A stretch of DNA of 23,363 bases from JAVRLB01 sp049965455. GTDB taxonomy: Archaea; Thermoplasmatota; Thermoplasmata; Thermoplasmatales; ARK-15. Position numbers and translations under genes: made by a program. Positions 14,980 through 22,789 of the stretch are shown in pieces (position 1 is the stretch's first letter; each line of letters starts with the position of its first letter). The stretch is taken from the NCBI GenBank assembly GCA_049965455.1, contig JBMFWH010000020.1, positions 1 through 23,363 of the forward strand, in the 5' to 3' direction. The notes below the pieces were generated by a model. It did no database searches, was not told the DNA's origin, and saw only the letters and a list, made by a program, of their open reading frames with translations.

Positions 14980-16248
14980 ATGAATGATATCGGTCATGGC
15001 GGTAAAAGAATAGTCGAAAATGTCTTAAAATCAGACAAAGCTGAAAATAAAGTTCAAGGACTAACGAAAATACCAATCAGAGAACAGATTGCACATGAAT
15101 GCATAAACCTCTCTTATGGGTTTTTCACACCTTTACAGGGTTTCATGGGCAATGAAGATCTAGATAGCGTAAGCAAAGAAAACACTTTGACTAACGGTAC
15201 TGTGTGGAGTATTCCTATAGTCTTTGACTTATCAGACGAAGAGCTAAAAAAATACGATATAAAAGATGGAGAATCAGTATTGTTGTCATATCAAAATGAA
15301 CCACTGGCAATTTTTGATATTGATGAGCTATACAAGTATGACAAAAAAGATCTTGCCAAAAATGTTTATGGAACAAGTGATATAAAGCATCCAGGCGTGA
15401 AAAGAACTTTAGATTACAAAGATAATTTTGTTGGCGGTAAAGTTACGCTTGTAAACGAACCAAAATTTGCTGAACCATATGCATCTTTCTGGAAAACGCC
15501 ATTACAACATAGAGAACTGTTCAAACAGAAGGGTTGGGAACATATTGTGGCGCATCAGACAAGAAATGTACCACATACAGGGCATGAATGGCTGATGAAA
15601 CTTGCTTGGTTTGCAGCAAATGAAGATCTAACTGTAGATACAATAAAGACTGGCGTGCTTGTAAACTGCATAATAGGAGAGAAGAGAAAAGGAGATTACA
15701 TTGATGAAGCTATTTTGTTGACACATGAGATACTGAGAACTGCCGGATATTTCAGAGAAGACACTCATGCAGTCACATTTGCACTCTGGGATATGAGATA
15801 TGCTGGGCCCAGGGAAGCGCTATTCCATTCAGCGTTAAGGACCAATATTGGTTGTACTCACCATATGTTCGGCAGAGACCATGCAGGTGTTGGAAATTAT
15901 TATGGCCCATATGATGCACATTATCTGCTTAAAAAGTACAAGGATAAATTAGGAATAAAGGTACTATTCTTGATGGAGAACTGGTACTGTCCAGTATGCT
16001 CAGAAGTGACTTCTTCAGCGCTTTGTGCACATAAAGAGCAGAGCCAAGCTTTCAGCGGCACCATGATCAGAAGTATTTTGATGGACGGGGTAAAACCCAC
16101 AAAGCTTGTATTCAGACCAGAAGTGTTTGACAAGGTAATGGAATGCTCAGAAAAATATGGATATGGTTCACCTTTTGTAAACGATAATTATCTGGCTAAC
16201 CGCAAATCGATATTCACTCTCGATCATATAGACGTTGGAAAAGCTTAA
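14980..16248 (+). CDS. sat: Sulfate adenylyltransferase (ATP sulfurylase)
   Basis: Sat makes APS and pyrophosphate from sulfate and ATP, the first step of sulfate respiration. It is a 422-aa, single-domain enzyme of the dissimilatory/homo-oligomeric type, without an APS kinase domain. The catalytic QTRNVPHTGHEWL (near residue 193-205) has the QxRN and HxGH motifs, and FGRDHAGVGNYYGPYDA (near 296-312) is the second nucleotide-binding loop. CPVC-x9-C-AHK (from about residue 337) is a zinc-binding knuckle as in other archaeal and thermophilic bacterial ATP sulfurylases. The N-terminal HGGKRIVENVL is typical of dissimilatory Sat. It is followed after 14 bp by a small ORF. Confidence 0.96.
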   Translation: MNDIGHGGKRIVENVLKSDKAENKVQGLTKIPIREQIAHECINLSYGFFTPLQGFMGNEDLDSVSKENTLTNGTVWSIPIVFDLSDEELKKYDIKDGESVLLSYQNEPLAIFDIDELYKYDKKDLAKNVYGTSDIKHPGVKRTLDYKDNFVGGKVTLVNEPKFAEPYASFWKTPLQHRELFKQKGWEHIVAHQTRNVPHTGHEWLMKLAWFAANEDLTVDTIKTGVLVNCIIGEKRKGDYIDEAILLTHEILRTAGYFREDTHAVTFALWDMRYAGPREALFHSALRTNIGCTHHMFGRDHAGVGNYYGPYDAHYLLKKYKDKLGIKVLFLMENWYCPVCSEVTSSALCAHKEQSQAFSGTMIRSILMDGVKPTKLVFRPEVFDKVMECSEKYGYGSPFVNDNYLANRKSIFTLDHIDVGKA

Positions 16249-16262
16249 AGAGGTGTTATGAA

Positions 16263-16607
16263 ATGGATGAAATTAACGGAATACCAATATGGATTAATGA
16301 GGATAGATTTGAAAAGTTAAAGGCCGCAGGATTGGCAGATTTAACCAAAGACGTACTTGCAGGGATGAGATCGCTCTTAATAAAGTGTACATTGGTCCAG
16401 AAAGACAGGTTATTAAAAATGTATCCTAATGCCAAGTTTGATAGTGCCACTACCAAAACAATAGAACTATTACCCAAAGAAGCTAAAGACCAGCTATTTG
16501 AGATATGTGTAAGAAAAAGATCCACTGGGCCTGAAGTAGTTGAAGAATTTCTATGCCAAGGCACACCTATGTGTGAATTAATAAAAGAGAATGAAATGAA
16601 AGAATAA
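16263..16607 (+). CDS. Conserved-position small protein downstream of sat (unknown function)
   Basis: A 114-residue, soluble, mostly helical protein with four cysteines, including the C-terminal LCQGTPMC. AGAGGTG precedes ATG 16263 at normal spacing and the gap to sat is 14 bp, so the two are co-transcribed. In Archaeoglobus fulgidus a small ORF of similar size lies between sat and aprB, and I infer this is its counterpart by position; I cannot confirm homology without an alignment. A role with Sat, or in APS or pyrophosphate handling, would fit the context. A T-rich terminator follows. Confidence 0.75.
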   Translation: MDEINGIPIWINEDRFEKLKAAGLADLTKDVLAGMRSLLIKCTLVQKDRLLKMYPNAKFDSATTKTIELLPKEAKDQLFEICVRKRSTGPEVVEEFLCQGTPMCELIKENEMKE

Positions 16608-16616
16608 AATAAAATA

Positions 16617-16637
16617 TTTTTTTATTTTTTTATTTTT
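16617..16637 (+). terminator. T-rich terminator after the sat operon
   Basis: Three T-runs separated by single A residues begin about 10 bases after the stop of the 114-aa gene. The following gap to aprB (16638-16785) is AT-rich and holds the apr promoter. Confidence 0.5.
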
Positions 16638-16735
16638 ACATAAACATTAAAATTTTTTTAATTTAATATCAAAATATGTTTTATTAATTTTTATTTTTAC
16701 ATATTCTATTATTATTTATCAAAAATCGTAAAAAA

Positions 16736-16780
16736 ATTTTAATATAACGAAAACATATACCTATTTGATAAAAGAGGTGA
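16736..16780 (+). promoter_or_regulatory. aprBA-qmoAB promoter region
   Basis: TTTTAATATA (16736-16745) is a plausible TATA box; TAACGAAAA (16745-16753) follows, and AGAGGTGA (16773-16780) is the ribosome site 5 bases before aprB. The exact TAACGAAAA also occurs upstream of qmoC (13704-13712). Confidence 0.4.
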
Positions 16781-16785
16781 ATAAT

Positions 16786-17238
16786 ATGCCAACTTATGTA
16801 AACCCAGATAAATGTGATGGCTGTAAGGCGTTAGCAAGGACTGCCTGTCAGTACATCTGCCCGAATGATTTAATGATCTTGGACAAAGTGAAGATGAAAG
16901 CATATAATCAGGAACCTGATATGTGTTGGGAATGCTATTCCTGCGTAAAAACATGCCCGCAGGATGCCATTGAAGTGAGAGGATATTCTGACTTTGTGCC
17001 ACTAGGATCTTCAGTGACACCTAAAAGAGGAACAGACTCTATTTTGTGGCTCGTAAAGTTCAGGAACGGAAAAATTTTCAGATTCAAATTCCCGATAAGA
17101 ACCAATGCATGGGACTCTATAAACCCCTTTGAAGGATTTGAAGAGCCAACTATGGAAAAGTTAAAAAATCTAGATTATGCAGGTGGAAGAGATTGCAAAG
17201 ATCCAGCTAGATATACGTTAAAGAAGAAGATGAAATAG
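16786..17238 (+). CDS. aprB: Adenylylsulfate (APS) reductase, beta subunit
   Basis: AprB is the two-cluster ferredoxin-like subunit that feeds electrons to the AprA flavin. The 150-aa protein shows KCDGCKALARTACQYICP (C-x2-C-x8-C-x3-CP) and CWECYSCVKTCP, exactly the two 4Fe-4S motifs of AprB, then a beta-rich C-terminal tail that wraps AprA. The frame extends to a TTG at 16765, but ATG 16786 has the ribosome site AGAGGTGA at correct spacing and begins MPTYVNPDKCDGC like known AprB. aprA starts 12 bp downstream. Confidence 0.96.
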   Translation: MPTYVNPDKCDGCKALARTACQYICPNDLMILDKVKMKAYNQEPDMCWECYSCVKTCPQDAIEVRGYSDFVPLGSSVTPKRGTDSILWLVKFRNGKIFRFKFPIRTNAWDSINPFEGFEEPTMEKLKNLDYAGGRDCKDPARYTLKKKMK

Positions 17239-17250
17239 GAGGAAATAAAT

Positions 17251-19194
17251 ATGGCAGTAGAAATTTATAGGAAAGTTGAAAATTACAAGCCAGAAGATAT
17301 AAAAACTGAAGTAGTTGAAACAGATGTTTTGATTATAGGCGGTGGAATGTCGGGATGTGGAGCAGCTTACGAGGCAGCATATTGGGCCAAGGCTGCAGGC
17401 AAAAAAGTTACATTAGTAGAAAAAGCTGCAATTGAAAGAAGCGGGGCAGTAGCTCATGGATTATCAGCCATAAACTGTTATCTAGGTCTGTCAGATAGGT
17501 CACAGTTTACAAACAACAAACCAATAACGCTTGAAGAATTTGTGAGATACGTAAATCTAGATATGATGGGAGTTTCAAGAGAAGATCTTGTTGCAGATTA
17601 CGCAAGAAATGTTGATGATAGCGTACACCTTTTTGAAAAGTGGGGATTGCCAATATGGAAAGATGAGAATGGAAAGTATATAAGAGAGGGCAGATGGCAA
17701 ATAATGATCAATGGAGAATCATACAAGCCCATAGTTGCAGAGGCCGCAAAAAAAGCGCTTGGTGATCAAAACATATATGAAAGGGTGTTTTTGAGTCATT
17801 TAATCATGGATAAAAATGATCCACAGAAGGTTGCTGGGGCTGTAGGATTCAGCGTAAGAGATCCTATATTCTACATATTCAAAGCCAAAACTGTGATATT
17901 AGCAACTGGAGGTGCCACTTCGTTATTCAGGCCTAAAAGCACAGCAGAGGGAATGGGAAGGATTTGGTATGCAGTGTTTAATACCGGAAGCGGATATGCA
18001 ATGGCGATAAATGCAGGAGCGCATACAACACAGATGGAGCACAGGTTTATACCTACAAGATTCAAGGATGGTTATGGCCCTGTTGGTGCCTGGTTCTTGT
18101 TGTTCAAGAGCAAAGCGACAAATGCATATGATAAAGATTACACGGAAAATGTTGAAGCCATGGCAAAATATAAACCGTATGCTGATGCAACACCAACTCC
18201 GACACCACTCAGAAACCATCAGATGATTGAAGAGATGGTAAATGGAAGAGGCCCAATATGGATGAGAACAGAATGGGCTATCGAAAAGTTAAGTACAGGA
18301 GACGCTAAAAAAACCAAGAAATTGCTTGATGAGGCTTGGGAAGATTTCTTGGATATGACTGTAGATCAGGCAATGCTTTGGGCATCCACAAATACTGAGC
18401 CTGACAAAACTCCATCTGAAATCGCAGCGGCAGAACCATATCTGATGGGATCCCACTCTGGGTGTGCAGGATTATGGGTCTGTGGTCCTCAGGATTTGAT
18501 GCCTGATGAATACAAAACACTGTTTCCCTTGCTATACAACAGAATGACCACAATAAAGGGACTATTTGCCATAGGTGATAACGCAGGTGCTTCTCCACAC
18601 AAATTCTCAAGTGGTTCTTTTGCTGAAGGAAGAATCGCAGGAAAAGAAGCGATAAGGTATGTTGTAGAGCAGGGAGATAATGTAACAGTAGATGATAAGA
18701 CTGTAGAAGAGCTCAAGAAGAAGATATTCCAGCCGATGGTTACTTATGAACAGTTCAAGAATGCTACTACGGCAGAAGAAATAAATCCTAATTTCCTGTT
18801 CCCTAAGCAGGTTCTGTGGAGGTTACAGAAGATTATGGATGAATATGCAGGTGGAACGTCCACATGGTTCAGGATGAATGAAACTTATTTAAACATGGCA
18901 TTGAGTAAGATACAAGTGCTGAAAGAGGATATGAATAAGCTAGCTGCTAGAAATTTGCATGAACTTTTGAGAACTTGGGAAATGTGGCACAGGGTAACTG
19001 TTGCAGAGGCTCATGTACAGCATCTAAAGTTCAGAAAAGAGACCAGATGGCCTGGATATTACTACAGAACTGACTACCCAGATCTGGACGACCAGAACTG
19101 GAAATGCTTCAGTGTTGGAAGGAAAGATCCGGTCAGTGGGAACTGGGAGCTACAGAAAGTACCGTATGTACAAGTGGCAGATTACTCTCTCTAA
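17251..19194 (+). CDS. aprA: Adenylylsulfate (APS) reductase, alpha subunit
   Basis: AprA is the FAD subunit that reduces APS to sulfite and AMP through a flavin-sulfite adduct. Its 647 aa is the usual length. The FAD-binding IIGGGMSGCGAAYEAAYWA is near residues 30-48. Strongly conserved family segments are HRFIPTRFKDGYGPVGAWFL at the active site, SHSGCAGLWVCGP, and the C-terminal FAD loop GDNAGASPHKFSSGSFAEGR. A ribosome site (TAGGAGGAA) lies just before ATG 17251. It belongs to the fumarate reductase/AprA flavoprotein family; the aprB and qmo neighbours leave little doubt about the assignment. Confidence 0.97.
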   Translation: MAVEIYRKVENYKPEDIKTEVVETDVLIIGGGMSGCGAAYEAAYWAKAAGKKVTLVEKAAIERSGAVAHGLSAINCYLGLSDRSQFTNNKPITLEEFVRYVNLDMMGVSREDLVADYARNVDDSVHLFEKWGLPIWKDENGKYIREGRWQIMINGESYKPIVAEAAKKALGDQNIYERVFLSHLIMDKNDPQKVAGAVGFSVRDPIFYIFKAKTVILATGGATSLFRPKSTAEGMGRIWYAVFNTGSGYAMAINAGAHTTQMEHRFIPTRFKDGYGPVGAWFLLFKSKATNAYDKDYTENVEAMAKYKPYADATPTPTPLRNHQMIEEMVNGRGPIWMRTEWAIEKLSTGDAKKTKKLLDEAWEDFLDMTVDQAMLWASTNTEPDKTPSEIAAAEPYLMGSHSGCAGLWVCGPQDLMPDEYKTLFPLLYNRMTTIKGLFAIGDNAGASPHKFSSGSFAEGRIAGKEAIRYVVEQGDNVTVDDKTVEELKKKIFQPMVTYEQFKNATTAEEINPNFLFPKQVLWRLQKIMDEYAGGTSTWFRMNETYLNMALSKIQVLKEDMNKLAARNLHELLRTWEMWHRVTVAEAHVQHLKFRKETRWPGYYYRTDYPDLDDQNWKCFSVGRKDPVSGNWELQKVPYVQVADYSL

Positions 19195-19196
19195 TC

Positions 19197-19209
19197 TTTT
19201 TTTATTTTT
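19197..19209 (+). terminator. T-rich stretch between aprA and qmoA (possible partial terminator)
   Basis: TTTTTTTATTTTT-type sequence lies directly after the aprA stop, in a 30-bp gap. It could lower transcription into qmoAB, giving more AprBA than QmoAB. There is no room for a full independent promoter before qmoA. Confidence 0.35.
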
Positions 19210-19224
19210 AGGGGATGTTAAAGA

Positions 19225-20463
19225 TTGAATACGGATATTGTGGTAATCGGTGGTGGAATTTCCGGCATAACCTCGGCAGTAGAGGCTGCGGAAACAGGGT
19301 ATAACGTAATATTACTTGAAAAGAATCCATATTTAGGTGGGAGAGTGGTGCAACTCAACAAGTATTTCCCAAAATTATGCCCACCTTATTGTGGTTTTGA
19401 AATACTTATTAAAAGGCTTAAAAACCTGAAAAATCTTAAATATATTACGAGTGCAGATGTAAAAAAAGTGGTAAAGAGTAAGGATACTTATACAGTTGAG
19501 TTATCTATATTGCCGCGTTTTGTTAATGATTTATGTACTTCGTGCGGCAAATGTGTTGATGTATGTCCGGTATCCAGAAAAAATGATTTTAACTTTGGGA
19601 TGGATAGCACAAAAGCAATATATATCCCTCATGATCTCGCTTTTCCTAATCTATATGTTATAGATCCCAAATCTTGCCTTGGAAAGGACTGCGCTAAATG
19701 CGTAACTGCATGCAAATACAAAGCCATAGATCTAACAATGAAGGAAGAAATGATACAAATTAATGCAAAATCCGTCATTTTATCCACTGGATGGGATCCT
19801 TATGACGCCAAAAAACTGGCTCATCTTGGTTTTGGGGAGTATCAAAATGTTGTTACCAATATCATGTTTGAAAGAATTGCATCACCTAATGGACCTACAA
19901 AAGGAAAGATTATCAGAATATCTGATAACAAAGAACCAAAAAATATTGCAATAGTTCAATGTGCAGGTTCTAGAGATGAAAATTACCTACCATACTGTTC
20001 GCAGATATGTTGCCTAGCATCAATGAAGCATGCTTTTTACATAAGAGAACAATATCCTGAGGCAAGCATAACAATATACTATATAGATCTCAGGGCGTAT
20101 GGTTTATATGAACATTTCTTACAGAAATTGCAAACTGACAAGAACGTCATATTTACTAAGGGAAAGGTTGCCAAGATTGAAGAAATGCCTAACAAGAACC
20201 TAATTGTCCAGGTTGAAGATACGGCTAGTGGGATTAAAATAAAAAAGGAATTTGATATGGTTATTTTAGCTACAGGTATGCAACCCAGTACGGTATCCAA
20301 CAAAATTGATGGCTTGAAATATGATAACTTTGGATTTATCATAGAAGACGATATTTTTAATGTTGCAGGAGTAGCTAAAAAACCTGCTGACGTTTCAGCC
20401 AGCAACCAGGACGCAACGGCGGCAGTGCTTGGAGCCATTCAACACTTAAGAAAGGGTGAGTGA
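19225..20463 (+). CDS. qmoA: QmoA, HdrA-like flavoprotein of the quinone-interacting complex
   Basis: QmoA is one of two soluble HdrA-like subunits that link QmoC to AprAB. The FAD motif VVIGGGISGITSAVEAAE (residues 5-22) with LLEKNPYLGGR, and LCPPYCGFEILI, are typical. A CTSCGKCVDVCP cluster motif (about 104-115) and CLGKDCAKCVTACKYKAI (about 152-169) follow; the second has a one-residue longer first spacing. The start is a TTG at 19225, the only in-frame start giving a full Rossmann strand, with GGGGATG upstream as ribosome site. It is 412 aa long. The end overlaps or abuts qmoB, depending on that start. Confidence 0.92.
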   Translation: MNTDIVVIGGGISGITSAVEAAETGYNVILLEKNPYLGGRVVQLNKYFPKLCPPYCGFEILIKRLKNLKNLKYITSADVKKVVKSKDTYTVELSILPRFVNDLCTSCGKCVDVCPVSRKNDFNFGMDSTKAIYIPHDLAFPNLYVIDPKSCLGKDCAKCVTACKYKAIDLTMKEEMIQINAKSVILSTGWDPYDAKKLAHLGFGEYQNVVTNIMFERIASPNGPTKGKIIRISDNKEPKNIAIVQCAGSRDENYLPYCSQICCLASMKHAFYIREQYPEASITIYYIDLRAYGLYEHFLQKLQTDKNVIFTKGKVAKIEEMPNKNLIVQVEDTASGIKIKKEFDMVILATGMQPSTVSNKIDGLKYDNFGFIIEDDIFNVAGVAKKPADVSASNQDATAAVLGAIQHLRKGE

Positions 20464-20464
20464 A

Positions 20465-22696
20465 GTGGATAAAAAAGTTAGTGTATATATTTGCAGTGGC
20501 TGTGATATAGGCAAAAACATAGATATTGAGGCACTTAAAAAAATCGCTGAAAAAGAGTATAAAGTTCCAGTAAAAGTATATGATACTCTCTGTTCTGATT
20601 CTAAGCATATCAGAGATGACATAGATAATGGAATTAATACTGTTATAATCGCAGCATGCTCTATGCGTGAGAAACAGGATATATTTAATTTTGGCAAGGA
20701 CGTAATTACCGAGCGTGTAAATTTGAGAGAGGGTGTAGTATGGTCTCACGAAAAAAATGAGAATACACAGATGATGGCGGAAGATTATCTGAGAATGGGT
20801 ATCGTGTCCGCCATAAAAAAAGATTTGCCGGTGCCAGATATAGAAAATATTTCGAGAGAGATCTTAGTGGTTGGAGGAGGAATCACGGGTATTACTGCAG
20901 CATTGGAGATTGCCAAGGCAAACTATAAAGTTTACTTGATTGAAAAAGATATAAAACTAGGTGGAAAAGTCAGGCAATACAAGGAGATTCTGCCAGGTAA
21001 ATTTCCATATAAAGATCCAGTAGACGCTGAAAAATATATAGGAGATAAATTAGATAAACTAGAAAATAATCAAAAGATAAAAGTATACACTTCAAGCGAA
21101 ATTGAATCAATATCTGGACAGCCGGGAATGTTTGACGTAAAGTTTAAGAATAACGGGGCAGTGGAAAACATAAAAGCTGGTGCAATAGTTTTAGCCACCG
21201 GATGGGAACCATACAATGCCAGCAAGATTGATAAATATCAATATGGGAAACAACCAGATATCATAACAAACATAGAACTTGAAAAAATGTTGAAAGATAA
21301 TGCGATCAAAACTACCTGTGGTAAAGCCCCTAAAACCTTCGCATTTATATTGTGTGCAGGGCAGAGGGAAAAAGAGAATATACCTTACTGCTCTACCGTA
21401 TGCTGTCTAAGCTCGCTAAAAGAGGCCCTGGAAATAAGAAAGAGCATAAAAGATTCAAAGGTGTACATCTTCTATAAAGATATCAGGACGCTGGGAATAT
21501 ATGAGGAATTCTATAAAAAAGCGCAGGAAGATGAAGGAATATATTTAACTAAGGGTACCGTAGAGGAAATAATCCGCGAAAACAGTAATTCAGAATTTTC
21601 AATATATGTAAAAGATACGCTTTTGGGAAAAGATATTCATGTAAAAGCGGACATTATAACGCTGGCTACAGGTATGCTATCTTCTTTATATGGTCTTTAC
21701 ACTGTAAAGGAAGAGTACCCTGATGCAGGCGCACCAATATATTCACATATTAAATCATTGCCAGTGGAGTCTGTGGAAGCTCTTAAGAGTAGTAAGCATA
21801 TCCTTAATCTACAGTATAGGCAGGGCCCAGAATTGCCAACATTAATGGACGGTTTTCCAGACTCTCATTATATTTGCTTTCCTTATGAAAGTAGAAGAAC
21901 TGGTATATATGCTGCTGGTACTGTCCGATCCCCTATGACAGTCCTTAACTGCGAACTTGATGCAAAAGGTGCGGCTTTAAAGGCTATTCAGACAGTAGAG
22001 GAAATATCTAGAGGTGAGATAACGGGTCAGACTAGAGTAGGGGATCTGGATCACCTTACAATTTCTATGCAAAGATGCACGCAGTGCAGGAGATGTACTG
22101 AAGAGTGTCCATTTGGAGCTCTGAATGAAGATGACAAAACCTACCCACTCTATAATCCACTCCGGTGTAGGGCTTGCGGCGCCTGCCTAGGCGCCTGCCC
22201 TGCACAGGCGATCTCTTTTAAACAGTATTCAGTGGATGGGGTTTCAAGTACCATAAAATCTATAACTGTTCCAGAAGAAGAGGATAAGCCCAGGATATTG
22301 ATATTTGCCTGTGAGAATGATGCTTACCCAGCACTGGACATGGCGGCTAAGAACCACATAAATTACAGTGAATTTGTCAGAATAATACCGGTGAGATGTT
22401 TGGGGGCAGTAAATACCATTTTCATAGCAGACGCACTTTCCAAGGGAATTGATGGAATACTTTTAATGGGATGCAAGTTTGGAGAAGATTATCAATGCCA
22501 CTTCATTAGAGGATCTGAACTGGCAAGCAAGAGAATTGAAAATATGCAAGAAACGTTTCAGAGGCTTGCATTGGAACCAGAAAGACTAAAACTAGAGCAG
22601 GTGGAAATATCTGACTGGAATAAGGTAGACAAAATCATAAATAATTTTGTAGATTATATAAAATCGATCGGACCTAACCCGTATAAAGGGCTATAA
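20465..22696 (+). CDS. qmoB: QmoB, HdrA-like flavoprotein with C-terminal MvhD domain
   Basis: QmoB is the larger HdrA-like subunit of QmoABC. Domains in order: an HdrA N-terminal domain (VYICSGCDIG...), the FAD-binding VVGGGITGITAALEIA (about 135-150), the HdrA core with CSTVCCLSSLKEAL, two 4Fe-4S motifs CTQCRRCTEECP (about 538) and CRACGACLGACP (about 569), and an MvhD-like domain (about 605-730; ILIFACEND... VRCLGAV ... GILLMGCKFGEDYQC). The 743 aa matches the family. Two GTG starts are possible; 20465 is better than 20456 because AGGGTGA in the last qmoA codons then serves as ribosome site. It is the last gene of the aprBA-qmoAB unit. Confidence 0.93.
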   Translation: MDKKVSVYICSGCDIGKNIDIEALKKIAEKEYKVPVKVYDTLCSDSKHIRDDIDNGINTVIIAACSMREKQDIFNFGKDVITERVNLREGVVWSHEKNENTQMMAEDYLRMGIVSAIKKDLPVPDIENISREILVVGGGITGITAALEIAKANYKVYLIEKDIKLGGKVRQYKEILPGKFPYKDPVDAEKYIGDKLDKLENNQKIKVYTSSEIESISGQPGMFDVKFKNNGAVENIKAGAIVLATGWEPYNASKIDKYQYGKQPDIITNIELEKMLKDNAIKTTCGKAPKTFAFILCAGQREKENIPYCSTVCCLSSLKEALEIRKSIKDSKVYIFYKDIRTLGIYEEFYKKAQEDEGIYLTKGTVEEIIRENSNSEFSIYVKDTLLGKDIHVKADIITLATGMLSSLYGLYTVKEEYPDAGAPIYSHIKSLPVESVEALKSSKHILNLQYRQGPELPTLMDGFPDSHYICFPYESRRTGIYAAGTVRSPMTVLNCELDAKGAALKAIQTVEEISRGEITGQTRVGDLDHLTISMQRCTQCRRCTEECPFGALNEDDKTYPLYNPLRCRACGACLGACPAQAISFKQYSVDGVSSTIKSITVPEEEDKPRILIFACENDAYPALDMAAKNHINYSEFVRIIPVRCLGAVNTIFIADALSKGIDGILLMGCKFGEDYQCHFIRGSELASKRIENMQETFQRLALEPERLKLEQVEISDWNKVDKIINNFVDYIKSIGPNPYKGL

Positions 22697-22789
22697 AATT
22701 TTCCACTTATTTTATATATTTAAAACTAATTTGATATAGTCATATATTACAATAACCATATATACCTATAACATATTATATTATTATCA
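22697..22789. other. Short AT-rich gap between qmoB and the IS607 remnant
   Basis: There is no ORF and no clear terminator. CATATATACC (near 22756-22766) is a TATA-like box about 30 bases before the old tnpA ATG. The island therefore ends within 93 bp of mobile-element DNA. Confidence 0.3.

Noticed and set aside
17871..18716. Several 64-101 aa frames antisense to aprA and similar ones elsewhere
   Set aside because: They lie entirely inside a well-identified conserved gene, have no ribosome sites or family features, and are frame shadows.
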